Source: Atrichornis clamosus
Taxonomy: Eukaryota; Chordata; Aves; Passeriformes; Menuridae
NCBI GenBank assembly: GCA_013400975.1
Contig: WBMZ01004648.1
Location: forward strand, 124,001 to 188,000
Length of the DNA stretch: 64,000 bases
Direction: 5' to 3'
Shown: piece by piece, positions 27,401 to 41,070 of the stretch
Position numbering within the stretch: the stretch's first letter is position 1
Layout: the number at the start of each line of letters is the position of its first letter
The notes under the pieces: generated by a model
What the model saw: the letters and a program-made list of their open reading frames with translations, nothing else
What the model was told of the DNA's origin: nothing
The model's database searches: none
Made by a program: the position numbers and the translations under genes

Positions 27401-28250
27401 AAACAGTTCTTTATGCTGAGGAAAAGCATGTAAGTAAGTTCCAATGCAGAAAGTAGAAAAGAAACACTTTGTAACAAGTATATACCTCTTAGCTACAAGC
27501 TGAGATAAAAAACAACCAGACAAACAAACCAATTTTTCCTTCAAATGACTATCCAAAAGATTCCATCAGCAGCTAGGACAAACACAGACCTATGAAAATA
27601 ATGCAACTAATATAAAAATTAATAGTGAGAGTGCAGCCCTGCACTGAATCATATAATATCAGATATTTGAGGAAAAATTAAAAGCTAGTTTGTCGCATTT
27701 ACTATCTAAGCACCAACATAAACAAGGTAGGGTGGGGCTACTCTTCTCACTCCTATCAGTGTCAGCAACACAAGAACAACCAAGGTTATATTCCTGCTAA
27801 ATTACTCTCCAGAGTTGATGGCTTGAGAGAGAGGAAAGATAAGAAAATAGTGGATTGAACAAAGGATATTTAGTGTTGCTTGCTATGGCAACACAGCTGA
27901 AACAGGATGTGTACTACTATAAACCAAGAAAAGTACATGAAGAGTGTTGTTGGAGTATGGTGGCCCAGGTGCACTTTGTCAACAGGTGTGACTTCACTTT
28001 ACTCACTGAAGTGATCATAAACAAGGTACCTGCAGAATAGAAGTGTACCTGAAAAATCATAAGCTTGGCATAATCTAATAAGCCTTCTGAGATGCAGACA
28101 GTGCATCAAACCAGCTAAGTTCATGGGCAGAGATGAACAAGACCTAATGTAGTCATGGTCTGAGCCAAAATGTCTCTGAGGATTTTCTCTGGAGGAAGTA
28201 AATCTAACTCAAAGTTGCACCAAAAGAGGAAGAATTAAATTAATTTAAAA

Positions 28251-28265
28251 CAACAACAACAACAA
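28251..28265. repeat. (CAA)n short microsatellite
   Basis: Four to five CAA/AAC units precede an A-rich segment. Confidence 0.75.
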
Positions 28266-31200
28266 AATAAGTGTAGACAAATTCAAAATTATAAATTTAA
28301 GGAAAACCCACAGGAACAATACATACATCATAAGGACCCTGACATCAGGTGTCACTTAGGCACAGACTGTAGCCTTACTTTGGATGTTTACTTTTTTAAG
28401 ACCACTAGCTACTGAGCTGATGTGTTCAGAGAAAAATACAATACTGGGTAGTAGCAGGAAGAAATCAAAAACAACTGAAAAGCCATGGAAAAAGGATACC
28501 TTGTCAATTTATTTTTCCATGATACAACACAGAAACTCAGGTTACAATATTACAAAAATTATATAGCAGAACTTGACAAAGACAAAAAATGCTATCAGAG
28601 ATGAAGAACAGCTTTATTACAAGAAGTGATGCATTAATGCAATGCTCCCAAGAGTGGAAGGAAGACAACAGGGGAAGGAGGTAATAACACACAGAGAAGG
28701 AAATGGGTAATGCTGATGAATTACAATTATTATCTAAAAATTTTAATAGCAGAAAACCCAAGGGGCACACAAAGGAAATTATCAGGTGTAAACTTTAAAA
28801 CAAACAAAAAGAAGTTTGTTTCACACAGCACATAATTTAAATGTGATGTACATTGGATGCCAAACTGAAATGTATTTGAAAAGTGAATAGGTAAATTCAC
28901 AGAGAAAAGTTAATTAAAGTCTGCTAATCAGAATATTGAGAATGAAGCATCCAGGTCATCCATAAACTGACTATTTGTCAAAAGATGGGAGGAATATAGT
29001 GGGGTCAAAAAGACCATATAGTGATTGAAGCATCATTGTACTTCTTTTTTGTGCACTGCATTGAAGAATCCACTACTCATCTTGTCTAAAACATTGCACA
29101 ACATGGACAAAAATGTTTACTTACCAGTCACTGCATGTATCTGAAACAAGTTTACCATGGAGCGTAGTATTTTGGAATTAAAAATATGTGCAAGCTTACC
29201 TAACATCACTAATAAAACATTTAAAATCCCTGTATTATGGAGAAAGTATATGAATTAACATTCTAATTGAAAATGGATGCACACATTTTAACAACTGCAG
29301 GATGAAACCAGTATAACACTCTCTTGGATAAGAAAGAAAGAGATCATCCGATATGCATTTTAATTGACTGCTAAACTTCACCTAAAAGTTTATGCATGTA
29401 TGCAAGGCTATTTTAAAAATAAGTGTCTTCCTGTAGATTAAACAAGAATTTTCTTGTGAAACAGAAATGATATTTATTCTAAAGGGTATCAGTTGATTCA
29501 CTTATTCAGTGATTACATTAGCCACTGTAATACTCTTGCTTAGGAAATATCTTGCTGTAAAGTTAAAGTTTGTTAAAAATATATACACAGAGACAGGAAC
29601 TAAGGTTGATGGTTGCTAAACAGCTTTTTTTTCCTGGATAAGAGTAATGCAGTGGTTTATTATATGGGTTATGTGAGGGTATCTTTAATATTCATATTCT
29701 AACTTTCAAATTGTTGAGTATCAGGTAACTTTTTGTGTACTTGAGCGATTCACTGTTTGGTGAATATTTTTCTAAACGTTTTTTTCAGTGTTGAGATTTG
29801 TAGAGGGGATTATACATACACAAAACAAAGACCTTAAATATGTATCTACATGTGTGAACGTGTGTGTCTGTGTGCACACTCATGTACACACAACTTCTAC
29901 AATATTCTTTGTCTTAGGTTCTCGACATTAATCAAGGTTGTAAGTGCTTTGCTAAATGAGGACCATCAGTGCTTGAGTTCTTAATTAAAATCCCTACAGA
30001 AATATATAAAAAGTTTTGTCTCACTGATGTTCATAAGAGGATATTGTTTTGGAACACTGCTAAATATCCAAAGGAATTAAGACTTAAATATTGAATTTGA
30101 TTCAATCTTGGTTTTTTTAATGCCTTGAGCCAAATCCCAACAGCTGTAAGAGTAGTATAACCCAAGGTCCACTCAGCTAATGCACCCAGGAAACAATCTT
30201 AAGAGGAGGATTTGGGCCAGCTATAGGAAGACAAAGTATACATTTTGGAAATTTGCAAAAAATTCCTATATCACAAAGCTCATATGTGCAAGAATGTTAA
30301 ACAGATTATATATGAAAGCCATACTGTTTGTAAAGATGAAATTGTTACTGTAACTTCCTATACGTGGGCCTGAAAGCGTACAGAACGATTTATGTGTACA
30401 TCCATGATTCCTCTAATGAACCTTGGTTGTTTGGCAACTAGGAACAACTAAGCTAGCAAAAATCAATCTCAAGGCTCTATCTTTCTAAATCTTCCTAATG
30501 AATACTGTAAACTTAAACACGGTTGCAATAGGACACAAATCTTGTAGTTAATTAGTATTTTAGTGAACTTTTTTATCATCTGGACATGACTTCTGAAGGA
30601 TAGATTTGTTTTTGGCTATAGGTTCGAAATGCAACTTGATGTTGTGTAATTAAAATTCCATTTACTTTGTAGTCTTTTACCTGTGTCATGAAAGGGAAAC
30701 AGTATATTTGGGATGGTTCCAGAAGAGAAATCCATGAATGTTCGTGCTCTTACGCCAAGAAGAGATAGTGCCTGGCCTCCAAATGGCTAAAAGTGACCCC
30801 AGAGCGACCATGTAGACTCTGCATGAATCTCCTGGGTAACACAACTGTGTCTCAATTTACTGTTCCCTTGGTAACACAGGAGACATGCAGATATGTACGG
30901 GCTATGAACCCTATTCCATTTCAAAATAGCTCCTCCATGGAGCACACTGGTTTCTGAATGAGCTTTAGCTAGTTTGTCTTCCAGCAGAGATACGTTGAGC
31001 ACTTGTCTAATTTTTGTTTTGTTTTATCATATAGCTATACAAGGCATTTACACCTAGTGCTGGCTAATGCTTATCCCTCAATTCAAAAGCATACACATTT
31101 TCCCTTCCATACCTTAAAGACTCATGTCCTTCACAGAAAACAGGTCTTTGAGGTGGTTGTTCACACTACTCTCTTCTCTCTCATGAGAACGGGCGCAAAG

Positions 31201-31856
31201 AAAGTGGATACGGAATATTTCAAGTTGCTGGTATTAAGAATGTCATGAGTTTTTTCCCATCTATGTGATTTCAATGTCTTAGTTGAACCAAAAAATACAG
31301 AAGGTCACCCAGTCTGTGATAATGTTTTCTTCATGCACAAGCATTTGTACAAAACAGAAGAGCAGCAGTAACTTATGATGCTTAACCACTATAGTAACTA
31401 ATGGACTTTGAGAGCATAATGGGCTAAATACTGTTCTGCTAACCTGCTCCCTGTCCCTGCTGCCCTTGTCAGCTTCAAAGGTCTGCATGGCAGCTGTACT
31501 GGGACCGAGCAATGCCTTGCTGCTTTCCTCGCCCTCTGCCTGGCTCTTCGACTCTCCTCTCTGGCACTTGCATACAGCCCTTTGTGAATTCTACTCAAAT
31601 ACATTTTAGGTACAGTGGAATTCTTTACAGCTTGTCAGGAATACACAACAAAGATGCACTAATACCTACAAGCTTCAATGGAATACAAAGGACCTGCCTT
31701 TGGGATGCCTGATTTGCTTTCTCTTTTAAGGAAAGTGCTACACTGTACATCATACTGGCTGGCATCACACTGGATGTCTGTCAGAAGCTACCTTTTTCAA
31801 CTGTCAACCCATCAAATTAATTGCTTTACTCTGAATGTGGGTTGGGTGTTGACAGA

Positions 31857-31871
31857 TTTTTTTTTTTTTTT
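31857..31871. repeat. Poly(T) run
   Basis: An uninterrupted T-run is followed by a further T-rich segment to about 31,881. It could be the tail of a minus-strand retroposed sequence, but no body was recognised beside it. Confidence 0.7.
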
Positions 31872-34800
31872 AATTTTTTATTTAACCTGCTGAGATAGAC
31901 CCTAGAAATTTGGAAGACGGAGTATGGACATTTTTGAGAAGGACAAGGTGGACATTACAATAACAGAAAATGTAATCATGTTTATATTCTTATGAGGTAA
32001 GTAAAACTATACTGAAATAGTAGAACAAGTGCAGGCATCTTGCCAACATACCACTCAGACTACAGTATAGCTCTTTTAAAACTTTGCCAAGTATTTTGGC
32101 TCTGAGAAACTGCTGACAAATTAATATGTTTATGCACACAGCATCTATTTTAGACTGTACTGCTGCACTAAACATATTTTCCCTAATACACTCACTTTAT
32201 TAGATTTTTTTCTTCAGAGTTTTCCTTATCTACCATAAACTATGCAAGAAGGTTTTTCTTTCAAATGTTTTTTATAAATATTTCAAATTAACAATTCATT
32301 ATTCAATCCTTAGGGGCTTTGGACACTGCAATAACTGTATGTAATTTTGTTATACAACATATAATTTTATAAACTCTTTAGGCAACTGGAAACTTTAGGA
32401 CGGTGTTCATTATAGGATATACAAGAGTGGTGCTGATAAGTGAAGTTTTGCTTTCCTTGCCAATTTAAAAATTAACCAGAACAAAAGATTTGTTACCACT
32501 GTATCAATAAAACTGTGTATATGCAAAATTAAATACAAACATTTCACCTATATCCATATATATGCATATACATATTTGTGTGCATGCATTTTATTCAAAG
32601 TGAAAACTCTTACAAGCAAAACATCTTATTTATGGTGTGCTAAATGATACCTTTAATGAAAGAAAGGGAAATGAAGGGCAAAACTTAGATACTACAAATA
32701 CAACGAGAACAATGCCCTTCTTTGATTGAATAACCTAGTACTCACTGCCCCTATCCAGACTACAGGAGACTGAATTCAATTCCTATTTCTCTCTGTGAAA
32801 TCTGAATCCAGTTCACCCAGGTCAAAAGGCAGTTCCAAGTGACATACAAAAGGGTACAAATATGCAAAGAGAAGCACTCATTTAGTCTACTTTCTTCATA
32901 TCGTTGCACCTTCTCTATACTCTTCACACTTTCAACGTACCAAAGTGTAGGATGTGTGTGCTGAATACACATCATTTAATGCCTTGGCACATTTGCCCAG
33001 TGCCTTGAATAATCCCTAAGATGAAAACAAGGCTCCCTCCCCCTTGTTACCTTGGACAACCCATGGCATGTGATAGTATGCATGGATCCAAATTGTCCGG
33101 GCATAGGAGAGAGTAGAATTGTCTCCCAGAAAAAATGATATAAAGAGCTGTAGACTTGTAGAAGAAAACACTGATTTTGTGAATTTCCAAGCTCCCCCCA
33201 AATTTAACATGAAATAGGTTGATCTAAGATACATATTTCTTATTTAATGAAAACTGCATTTTTACTGAATAAATTATTTATCAAAACATAAACATTAGTT
33301 TCATTCAAGTTTGAAGACAATGTTCTTCAACAGGATAAGCTCTTTTTCTTATGCTTAACACAGCAAAGCATTATTACTATGCTAGAGATGAGGCTGATTT
33401 ACATTATTTAACATTTCTAAATTGTAAAGTTCAGAGACTGCTTTGGATGATCTCGATAGCAGCACATTTTAGGTGCTCTCGCACACAGTTATTGCAGACT
33501 ATGATTCAGTGCAGTGACATGCTGTATCATCCCTTGCTATAATGTCTGTAATTTTTCCAGTGCTAACCTTCTTTTAGACACTTACAAAAGCAGCATATAG
33601 GCATGTCAGCACAAAGAGGCAAGGGACACTCTGTCCTCCAACTATACTATTTAGGATGAACAAGATACCTCACTATTAAACGGCTGCACCAACATTCTGA
33701 CTGCTCCTTGGGATGCCTACAACTATCAGAATGACTTTAGCAAGCAGGTGTAGTACCTGTGTTTGGAAATGTTTAATGGGAGAAGACAGTCTCTTTCCCC
33801 TATTTCTCCCAGTCCTTGGAATTGGAAGTCAGAAAACTGCTAAATATATTTTCCTGATTTGTATTCCCATATCTGTCAATTATTAAATATAATAATTAAA
33901 ATCTGTATCTGTGTCGCATTAATTATCGCAATGACTTTTGGTGATATGAAATTGTGCTTCAGGAAGGGATAATATAAAGTAAAACACAGTCAATGGCGCC
34001 CTGAAGAAGACAATTAGTACTTTTTAGGTTCCTTTGTAAATGATTATTTACTTACATGAACAACGTGTGTTAATGTTGTAGTATTAAACTGAAGATATCA
34101 TCCATCATGTAAAAATACATTTTAAACCAGTGAAAGAAAAGAGCAATAAAATGCTTGAAAACACCATTTTCTCTGATAAATTGATAGGTAGAGAAGTCCA
34201 AATAAATATATCAAGAAGATCTAAAGCATATGCTCAAACACAGTCTTATATTAAATAGGAAAGCAATAAAAAAAATGGTGTTGCTGAAAAACATTGTAGT
34301 AACTAATGCAAACAAGCAAAAACCCCCCAAAAGTAGAAAATTAATAAGAAAATAGAACTGGGTTGATTAGATCAATTCTATTAAAAGCTTTGAAAGACAA
34401 TAAATGACTCAGTAAATATAATCTACAGTTCAGGTTTACTCAGTAATCCACTGGAGGTCTTTGTCAAAATCTTTTGACAAGATAATTAAAAGGAGACAGT
34501 TATGCAGCACTGAATATTTACCTCTGTGACATAAATCCACCCATCTTCAGGTTTTTATATCCATCTTTTTTTCTTAGCTGTGCCACACCGACCTTTCTGA
34601 ATACCATTAATAAACTCCTCCTTTATCATCACAGCATTGGAGTGACATGCTGTTTGACTGTACTTGGGAGGTTTATGTTTATGTAAACATATGGAGAAAA
34701 TATTATGTAGCTAAATTCTAGGTACTGTAAGCCTCAACAAATTATATAATCTGAATAAATCTTTCCATCTTACAGATAATGTAAATACTCTGAAAAAAAA

Positions 34801-36057
34801 TAATAAAACCTTACAAAACTTCAAAATAATCAGAATATATGATTAGAACACTTAATCATCTTAAAACACTATGATGACAATATATTTCTTTTAATATTAA
34901 TTTACTTTATGTCTTAAATGATTTCTAATTTGACTGGAATAACATTATTTCCTCCTGGACTTTTTAAGAAGTTGTTTAGAAAAAAACAAATTAAAATGTC
35001 CCAGATCAAATCTTAACCCAATGCTCCACATGTATGTTTTGGATTACAAAGATCTTAGATATTTTCATTTCCTCTCCAAAATATTATGATTTTTGATGTC
35101 ATCCATTTCAGAAAGAATCTATAAAATCCTTGTCTGCTTTATTCTGCTGATGAAGATACTGTGGGGTTTTTTTTCATTTTTTTTCTGTGTTACATAAAAG
35201 AATTGTTAGTCTGCATGGTTTTTTCCATATTTCCAGATATTCTCTGTGCGAGTTGCATTCCCTACTTGCTAATTGTAGGTTTGTTTCAGCTGTCCTTGAT
35301 CATTTCCACAATGGAGGTAAGTTGATAAGCAAGGCTCTGGTTACTGCTCTGTGATTGACTCACTGTACAACTGTCCCCTTCCTGCATTTCACTTTGTACA
35401 TTAATAGAAAGACACTAATTATGCCTGCACTAGAAAAGTTCTTTTTTAAATATGTGAACGATAAGATACTTTGATGATTTAAGCTAAAGCTTGCTTTTCA
35501 AATCTGGCATAGATTTTTAAAAAAACAACTGTTCCAAGGAATACGTGCAGAATCCATAAAACTGTGTCCGGGTGCTGCTGCACTGAAGTTACGGCCAGTA
35601 AAATCCACAAAGAAAATTCTGTTCCTAAAAAGGAAGAAACAAAGGCAACAGCCTCCAGAGGGGACCGCATGTGGCAACTGTTAGTTTTTCCAAAAGAGAC
35701 CTACAACCCTGGCACTCCTTCAATAGGAGAGCTTTTATGTAGCATAGTTTACACCAGTATTTTGGAGGGAACAGACTAGGGTCAGTCAAGTTTGTGTCAG
35801 TTACCTATTAGCCAGTGCTAAGTGACATGTAAATGGTGGTGTTTTATGGAGTTTGTGGGAATATTAGTTTATGCCACATGTCCCCTAAGGTGGAGACCTA
35901 CCTGTCCCATATTTGAACTAACAGAGGACTCTGAAAAGAACAAACTAATACAGCTGGTGCCTTTACTTTAACCGACTCTTCCATCAGAGCGTATGGATGT
36001 TCCCACATTGGGATTTTACTTTGGCCCAGGATCAGGTTTTTGCAGCTGATCTACTAC

Positions 36058-36651
36058 TGTCAAGGTTTAACCACAGTTGGCAACTCAGCCCCATGCAGCC
36101 ACTCACTCACTTTCCTTACAGTGGGATGGGGGAGACAATCTGAAGAATAAAAGTGTGAAAACTTATGGATTGAGAAAAAGAAAGTTTATTAGCCAAGGAA
36201 AATCTGCACATACAAGCAAAGCAAAACAAGGAACTCATTCATCACTTCCTGTAGGCAGGCGGGTGTTCAGCCATTCCCAGGAAAGCAGGGTCCCATTGTA
36301 CTTAACAGTGACCTGAGAAGGCAAAATCCATCACTCCAAATATTCCCCCTCTTCCTCCTTCTTCCCCCGACTTTATATACTGAGCATGATGTCATATCAT
36401 ATGGAATATTCCTTTGATTAGCTGGGGTCAGCTGTGCAGGCTGTGTCCCCTCCCAACTCCCTGTCTTCCTCCAGACTCCTTGCTGGGCTGGTAGGTGAGA
36501 AGCACAAAAAGCCTTGTCTCCATGCAAGCCCTGCTCAACAATAAAAAATCAAAAATATCCATGTGTTATCAACACTGTTTCCAGCACAAAAACAAAACTC
36601 CATACTAACTACTATGAGGAAAATTATCTCTACCCAGCCCAAACCAGCATA
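36058..36651 (-). mobile_element. Solo LTR, neoavian ERVL type (TguLTR5-like), copy A
   Basis: Read on the minus strand this is a complete LTR. The left end on the plus strand is TGTCAAGGTTTAACC and the right end is AAACCAGCATA. A TATA element, GTATATAAAG on the minus strand, lies at 36,371-36,380, and an AATAAA poly(A) signal on the minus strand at 36,185-36,190, about 185 bases downstream in sense orientation. The flanks are ACTAC (36,053-36,057) and ATTAC (36,652-36,656), a 4-of-5 match consistent with the 5-bp duplication made by ERVL-type integrases. No gag, pol or env sequence adjoins it, so it is a solo LTR left by recombination. Open frames within it are shadows. Confidence 0.9.
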
Positions 36652-36773
36652 ATTACCAATTGTCCCCTCTCCCAGTGCTAGATAAGAACACACAAGCTGG
36701 ATTCCTTCTGGATAACACCTGGCAGTGTGTGTGTGCTAAGAGCATACCTCAGATGCTTTTAGACCTAGGAGGC
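36652..36773. other. Spacer between two adjacent LTRs
   Basis: These roughly 120 bases separate two LTRs of one family. They show no tRNA primer-binding site next to the right-hand LTR and no polypurine tract abutting the left-hand one, so they look like host DNA rather than provirus interior. The outermost bases at each side belong to the two target duplications. Confidence 0.6.
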
Positions 36774-37366
36774 TGCTCTGGTTTAACCCCAGCCAGAAGC
36801 CAAATTCCGCACAGCTGCTCGCTCACTCCCCCACCAGAAGGATCAGGGAGAGAATCAGAAGGGTAAAAGGCAGAGAACTCCTGGGTTGAGATAAAGACAG
36901 TTTAATAGGAAAAGCACAAGCCATGCACACAAGCAAAGCAAACCAAGGAAAGAATTCACTGCTTCCCAAGGGCAGACAGGTGTTCACCCACCTGCAGGAG
37001 AGCAGGGCCCCATCACACCTAATGGCGACTTGGGAAGACAAACACCATCTCTCCAAATGTCTCCTCCTTCTCTTTCTTCCCTCCACTTTATATACTGAGC
37101 GTGGTGCCATATGGTCTGGAATATCTCTCTGGTCATTTGGGATCGCCTGTCCAGGCCGTGTCTCCTCCCAGCCTCCCAGGCACCCCCAGTCTCTTCCCCA
37201 GCATGGCAGTACAAAAAGCAGAAAGGCCTTGCCCTGTGTAAGCCCTGCTCAGCATTAGCAAAAACATTTCTATATTATCATCATGGTGTTCAGTACAAAC
37301 TCAAAACACAGCCCCATAACAGTCACTGTGAAGAAAGTTAACTCTTCCCCAGCCAAAACCAGCACT
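36774..37366 (-). mobile_element. Solo LTR, neoavian ERVL type (TguLTR5-like), copy B
   Basis: This is a second complete LTR of the same family and orientation as copy A. The plus-strand left end is TGCTCTGGTTTAACCCC and the right end is CCAAAACCAGCACT. The 5-bp flanks GAGGC (36,769-36,773) and GAGGC (37,367-37,371) match exactly, which proves an independent integration. On the minus strand a TATA element lies at 37,086-37,095 and an ATTAAA poly(A) signal at 36,901-36,906. The sense 5' dinucleotide appears to be AG instead of TG, one terminal mutation. Overlapping open frames on both strands (36,823-37,341) are shadows. Confidence 0.93.
37086..37095 (-). promoter_or_regulatory. LTR TATA box (copy B)
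   Basis: The minus strand reads GTATATAAAG within the U3 region of the LTR. The same decamer is present in copy A at 36,371-36,380, so it is a family feature. Whether it is still used cannot be told from sequence. Confidence 0.6.
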
Positions 37367-37371
37367 GAGGC

Positions 37372-40300
37372 ATTCAGTCCTCTCAATCAGCCTATAATGA
37401 ATCTGAAGCACCTCTATCCTCTCAAACTCATGTCAAGGATGTAATCTTCTCATCACCAAATATTATCCTCTAGATCTGCATCTACTGGCAAAAAAACCAC
37501 CTTGCTTGTATAAGACATAACCTGTTTTAACACTGAGAGCTGTCAGAGTTGTCATCTTCTAACACAAAGAATAGATGTTACTCATTTCCTTACAGTAGAC
37601 ATTCTCTTACACAAATTGAGAAGCAATTATTTCATAAGTTTAATATAAATACTGATTCTTTACTTTTGTGACTCTGCAGGTTTTTTGTGTATGTATATTC
37701 AAAATTCCTCATCCTGACGGACTCATCCTGGTTAATTTGAGCCATCTTGATCTGGCATATTGTAACACTGCTGTGAAAATATCCGTGTATTTTATATCAC
37801 CTCTCAAAATCACCAAAACAATGTTATTGTCACTTTAATTCAATTTGTCTGTATTAGACATTCTCAGTGCTACATAGGTTCAAATTCACATTTTGCAAAT
37901 TTCAGGGCCTATCACCTAATAACTGACTTAGATTTCTGCTTTCAGCTTCTGTTGACTGGCATTTTATCAGAATTGTAAGGATTGTTTAACAGATTCTTGT
38001 TAGATATGTGAAAAACTAGAACACTCTTAGTGAGATATCATAATTTCATACACAACTCTGTGTACCACAGAGCTTTCTCTGTGTTTCTTCATTGGGCAGG
38101 AGAAAATTAATAAAAGTTAACTATAATTCTTATAGAAACTGGAGCCTGTCCTTTAGCTATATGCTTGCACTCCTTATTAATGCCAAGCAAATTGATTTCA
38201 TCACTGTCCTATTCCCTTTTTTTTCTGATGGTGTCTGAAGGTTCTCCCAGAGAGGCTTCATCTCACAGCAAAGCTGGCTGAGATGAAGTAGGCAGACACT
38301 AATGTTCAGGGACTGTAATTCATGAACCTAGAAGATATCACATCTCACATCCCAGGCTATGATCAGGTCTCACGTCTCACTGCCAAACAATCATTAACTG
38401 ATTTACTTCACACAAACTCATTTGTCTGCTAAGTCAGCAAATGTTCCTAATTTCAACAAAGTGTCTAAGAGTCAGGCTCTCCTAGCAAGTTTTGTGTTCT
38501 AAGAGTTTAACTGAAATGACATCTTGTTATTTTGGCTATTCCTGTGCTTAATAGAGCGAACTAAGAATTCTGAGAGGGTAAATCCTATAACCTACTTTAA
38601 ACAACTCTTTCAAAATGCGATAAATTCTTCTGAAAATGTCTCTCTCTTTCTCTAGACAGGACATAGATGCTGAAGACAGGCCTAATATAATGCCTAATAG
38701 TCACTAAAAAGTTTGTTAACTAGATTCAAGATAATTGCTCAAGACTCTCTGTATAAAGAGTTAAAGAAATGAAGAAATCCAAGGGAGGAATCAGCCTAAG
38801 ACATTGTGTCTGTGAGGTGAAGTGTCTTTTGGAAATGCTGCTTTCTCTGGTTAGTGTAAAGCAAGGCTAGCTTTGACTACCTTATGCAAACAACTTACAG
38901 ATGTTTAAATACATGTGAAATGAGTACTCTGGTATGTGAATGCCTTACTTGACAGCACTTATGCCCATGGGTAAGTGATCTGTGAAACACGAGTGCCTAC
39001 CATTTGGATTTATTCAGGGGTCTAGCCAATGTGCAATACTCCATGTACATTAGATAAACATACACGTAGTGGTATAATGTCCAGTGCAACTTCTTTTCTC
39101 TCTACAGTGGATACCCACAGACATTATAATTGATCAAAAAATTATCATAGACTTCTCCAGGTTTTGGCATAGATGATGTCACAATGATTTTCTGTGACAG
39201 TGAATTTCCTTGGCTGATCACACATTGCCTTAAAAAAAATTAAATTCTTATAATTGTGTTCCATTCTACTGACTTTTAATTACATTGAAAGACTCCCTGT
39301 GTTATGGAATCATTATGCATCATGCCACTGCTACTTTGCCACAAGATAATGAGGAGGGACTTTTCATTTCTAAATTTTTAGTACCTTGGCTAAGTCACTT
39401 CAGTTCAGCATTAAATAGTGTTAGGCTTTATAATTTCTCATCAAATGTTAGTTCTGCCATGATGACTGCTGGACACCTTCATGGCTCATCTCCAGATTTT
39501 TCATTTGGTACAGGACACGCTCTGATTTCAGGCATCTAAATGTGAAAAGTCCACATTCAGCACATTACTTGACATGGCTATATAGTTCCTAATATGAACA
39601 AGTACTTTTTAAAACTGGTCATTTCATGCAAAGATGCTATCTCTGTGTTTTCTCTAGATTATTGCCAAACACACATGCAGTTGTACTCCCTTGAGAATAG
39701 AAATCTTTTTTTCCTTCAAATTTGCAAGGTATATAGATAATTAATTTTTTTTTGTTTTTTTCCTTCTTGATAATTGTTTTTGTGAGATTTAGTTCAAAGC
39801 TATAATTTCATTCCTCCATAATTTCATTTGGTGAGAATTGCTAGGATTTGGTTTCTTCCAGGGTACTCTCATAGAGGCTAATGGAAATTATTTCAAGTTT
39901 AAAAGATTAATTTGAAGGTAAGAGCTAAATCTTTTAAAAAATTTTTAAAAAAATTATTCTTTGGTAATCTTTAGAGAAGCCTAAGGGAGGTTGGTCTCTT
40001 CTTCTGATCATATTTCATTTTTTCCCTCTCTATGACGCAGCTTATATTCTTATTTCCTTTCTCTACAGCAATTCTGATTATAAAGCAAAACTCTACATGA
40101 TCAGCACTAAAATGGTCACTGATCCTTATTCTGACATATTTTTCCAGGTTATTAAAAATACTTTAGGTGACTATATGGTTGTTTTGCCCTTATGTTAAAA
40201 ACACTGCTGCTTAGCTTTTATTTTGGCATGGTTTTTTTGCTTTTTACTCTCCTCTCCCTGTCTTCTCTCCTCCAACCTTCACAATCAAAGCAGGACACAA

Positions 40301-41020
40301 TCTACTTTCCATGATTGTCTGGACAAGTTATTGTTGTTTCAAAAATGTGAGATAAACTAACCCCTGAGTCTCCAGAGTTCTTTCAATGTGGAAAACTATA
40401 GTTTCTGGCTTTTTTTCTTCTAATGTAGTACTCAAAATTTATAAGAGTGTCATAGCGTTTGTGGCCTATAGTATACAGGACAGTTAAAACAGGCTTTATG
40501 CTCCTTTTCTGGACTACGAATCTAAGCATCTCTTTCCTGAAAGTTCAGATTATTCCATTCAACCCTGTGCAATTAACCAGCTATGCCCCTCTCGTCTTCT
40601 GCTTCTTTATATTCAAGCCCTGCCATTTTCTCAGTCAAGTCAACTTAAACTTTTAATTTCACCAGATTAAGACCCATAGCATTGAGACAAATGTTGATGT
40701 AAAGACTATAGTGCTAAATCCTGTGAGATTGCAACCACAGAATCACTCACAGGAGGTGTTTGGCACTCAGGGACAGTGTTCAGCATCTTAATGAAGTACA
40801 TAAGCCCTCATCACACAAAAGCCAATATTTGCACCTCGTTTTCACAAGAGATATTGATTCTGTGGAGTTGAATCTGCAAGTAAAACTGTTTCTGTTACGA
40901 CTCATACTGGAAAAATATTCTGGTGTTAGTTTATTTTGGAGTTTACTTTCTTTAGTTTTGTTTTGTTGTTTAGGGGGTTTTTTTTGGAGGCTGATTGCTT
41001 GTTTGTGTAGGTTTTATTTA
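37372..41020. other. Unique AT-rich sequence, no gene recognised
   Basis: No exon, RNA gene or repeat family is recognised. Open frames are short and lack any known motif. Confidence 0.5.
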
Positions 41021-41070
41021 GTTGGTTGGTTGGTTTGTTGGTTTGGGTTGATTTGGATTGGGTTTGGTTT
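41021..41070. repeat. (TTGG)n-like low-complexity tract
   Basis: The plus strand consists of T and G with TTGG units and a few A interruptions. The tryptophan/leucine/phenylalanine-rich end of the open frame at 40,760-41,182 is produced by it. Confidence 0.85.

Larger units (their letters stand above)
24439..36052. other. Unique AT-rich sequence, no gene recognised
   Basis: No coding exon or RNA gene is identified in this 11.6-kb stretch. Simple repeats occur at 28,251-28,265 (CAA), 29,853-29,890 (TG-rich) and 31,857-31,871 (T-run). A modestly GC-richer patch at about 31,430-31,570 is unidentified. An RFX/X-box-like site is noted at 27,879-27,892. Confidence 0.5.

Noticed and set aside
36058..37366. 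Hypothesis of one provirus with two LTRs and a large internal deletion
   Set aside because: The two LTRs have different 5-bp flanking duplications, and the spacer lacks a primer-binding site and an abutting polypurine tract.
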